NCBI GenBank assembly: GCA_002313895.1
Contig: DCAW01000119.1
Span: 767-31,523, forward strand
Length of the DNA: 30,757 bases
Direction: 5' to 3'
Source: Dehalococcoidia bacterium UBA1123
GTDB taxonomy: Bacteria; Chloroflexota; Dehalococcoidia; Lucifugimonadales; UBA1123
The notes beneath the pieces are model-generated. The model had not been told where the DNA came from and ran no database searches. It saw only the letters and a program-made list of their open reading frames with translations. Shown in pieces: positions 29,954 to 30,757 of the stretch (the stretch's first letter is position 1; every line of letters begins with the position of its first letter). The translations under genes were made by a program, and so were the position numbers.

Positions 29954-30757
29954 CCGATCAGACCTCGATCCAACAGCCCCTCGATAACCTGCGCTGCTCC
30001 ATCCTCTTCGATAGGCGGAGCCACAGTGTCGGCTACCTCAAGAACCTGGGGCACCGCGCCGCCGATAGCCACGGAGTAGCCTGCCCACTCAAGCATCTGC
30101 ACGTCGTTGTATCCGTTTCCAAATGCGATCGTTTCCTCGCGCTGGATGCCGTTAGACTCGCACAGCCAGTTCAGTGCTTTGTCTTTGCCGCCGTCAGGAT
30201 GCAGGATTTCACAGAAGTAAGACAACGAACGCGTGATGTACAAATCGGTCGAGGCGAACCGTTCCTTCAGTTCAGCCTCCAATCGCTCGATTGCGTCGTC
30301 GTCGCCCCGAACCACCAGTCGAGTCATCGAATCTAAGGAATAGTCGCCAAGATCGCCCACCGCTTTTATTTCGACATCATTCCGTTTGCCGTAACCTTCC
30401 GACCACTCGGTTATATCGGACACGAACACTGCGTTGTCCCGATAACCCATCACATCCATCCCGTAGGGTCGAAGCGCGTCCATTGCCGCGCGGGTCATCT
30501 CCTGAGTCAGAGGCATGTGCCACAACACCTCGCCGGTTAACGGGTCTGCCACATGCGCGCCCTGGAACGACGCGATGGGAGTAGTGATGTCCAGATCGGC
30601 TGACTGCCTGAGCGCGGACTTGAACGTCCTGCCGGTCGCCAGCGTGATTAGCGCTCCCGCCTCCCTGGCTCTGGACACTGCCTGCCGAGTCCTGTGTGAC
30701 AGCGGGTATTCGTCACTTCGGATGGTCCCGTCGATGTCCAGAGCGATTAGTTTGTAG
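29950..30757 (-). CDS. Cof-type HAD-superfamily phosphatase, 5' end cut by window
   Basis: About 269 visible residues of a Cof/HAD-IIB hydrolase. The frame is open through the right edge, so the apparent GTG at 30678 is internal. The edge codons read YKLIALDIDGTI, placing the nucleophile motif DIDGT at the true N-terminus, only a few residues from the start. LATGRT is motif II, KDKALNWL carries the motif III Lys, and FGNGYNDVQML is motif IV, in which the first Asp of the usual GDxxND is Asn. Family members dephosphorylate sugar phosphates, flavin or PLP; substrate unknown. Coupled to ribokinase by a 4-base overlap, so a sugar phosphate is plausible. Confidence 0.88.
   Translation of the reverse strand, partial: YKLIALDIDGTIRSDEYPLSHRTRQAVSRAREAGALITLATGRTFKSALRQSADLDITTPIASFQGAHVADPLTGEVLWHMPLTQEMTRAAMDALRPYGMDVMGYRDNAVFVSDITEWSEGYGKRNDVEIKAVGDLGDYSLDSMTRLVVRGDDDAIERLEAELKERFASTDLYITRSLSYFCEILHPDGGKDKALNWLCESNGIQREETIAFGNGYNDVQMLEWAGYSVAIGGAVPQVLEVADTVAPPIEEDGAAQVIEGLLDRGLIG

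Overview
The window is about 30.8 kb of bacterial DNA at medium-high GC. It is densely coded on both strands, with no gene-free stretch over 300 bases and no rRNA, tRNA, CRISPR array or insertion sequence that I can see. The mix suggests a Chloroflexota genome of the marine SAR202/Dehalococcoidia type. It combines ordinary single-copy housekeeping genes with an accessory block rich in CaiB/BaiF (family III) CoA-transferases, small thiamine-diphosphate (ThDP) decarboxylase subunits, cyclase and cupin proteins and amidohydrolases. This taxonomic guess is inference from gene content; no marker gene here settles it.

Layout. 1-1086: end of a YtcJ-like amidohydrolase. 1100-4683 (minus): rsmI, metG and a long-chain polyprenyl diphosphate synthase, read in that order. 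4798-7427 (plus): a tight four-gene operon behind a near-consensus promoter, encoding a ComD/ComE-like two-subunit ThDP decarboxylase, a kynurenine-formamidase-like cyclase and a bicupin. 7434-8579 (minus): a kynureninase-like PLP enzyme. 8751-11761 (plus): a PPOX-type flavoprotein and an 813-residue tandem CoA-transferase. 11930-17293 (minus): a CoA-metabolism block with a ThDP lyase lying between two paralogous CoA-transferases, followed downstream by a MaoC-like protein. 17557-19266 (plus): a formyl-CoA transferase-like gene and a small phosphoesterase. 19295-19933: an EVE-domain protein. 19941-25602 (minus): aldo/keto reductase, DUF1802 protein, a cysteinyl-tRNA synthetase fused to a glycosyltransferase-like domain, and pyruvate kinase. 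25845-29000 (plus): a coiled-coil zinc-ribbon protein, a serine-recombinase-like protein lacking its catalytic residues, and quinone-type dihydroorotate dehydrogenase. 29012-30757 (minus): a HAD phosphatase (cut by the window edge) and ribokinase.

How the genes may work together. The 9-19 kb block has five CoA-transferase III domains around a 2-hydroxyacyl-CoA lyase/oxalyl-CoA decarboxylase-type ThDP enzyme. A plausible reading is that organic acids are activated as CoA esters, cleaved or decarboxylated with release of formyl-CoA, and the CoA is recycled by the Frc-like transferase. The polyprenyl synthase and class 2 PyrD fit a quinone-respiring organism.

The most unusual items are the CysRS-glycosyltransferase fusion, the apparently catalytically dead recombinase sitting between housekeeping genes, the two-domain CoA-transferase in which only one half keeps the catalytic Asp, and the uncharacterised decarboxylase-cyclase-cupin operon.
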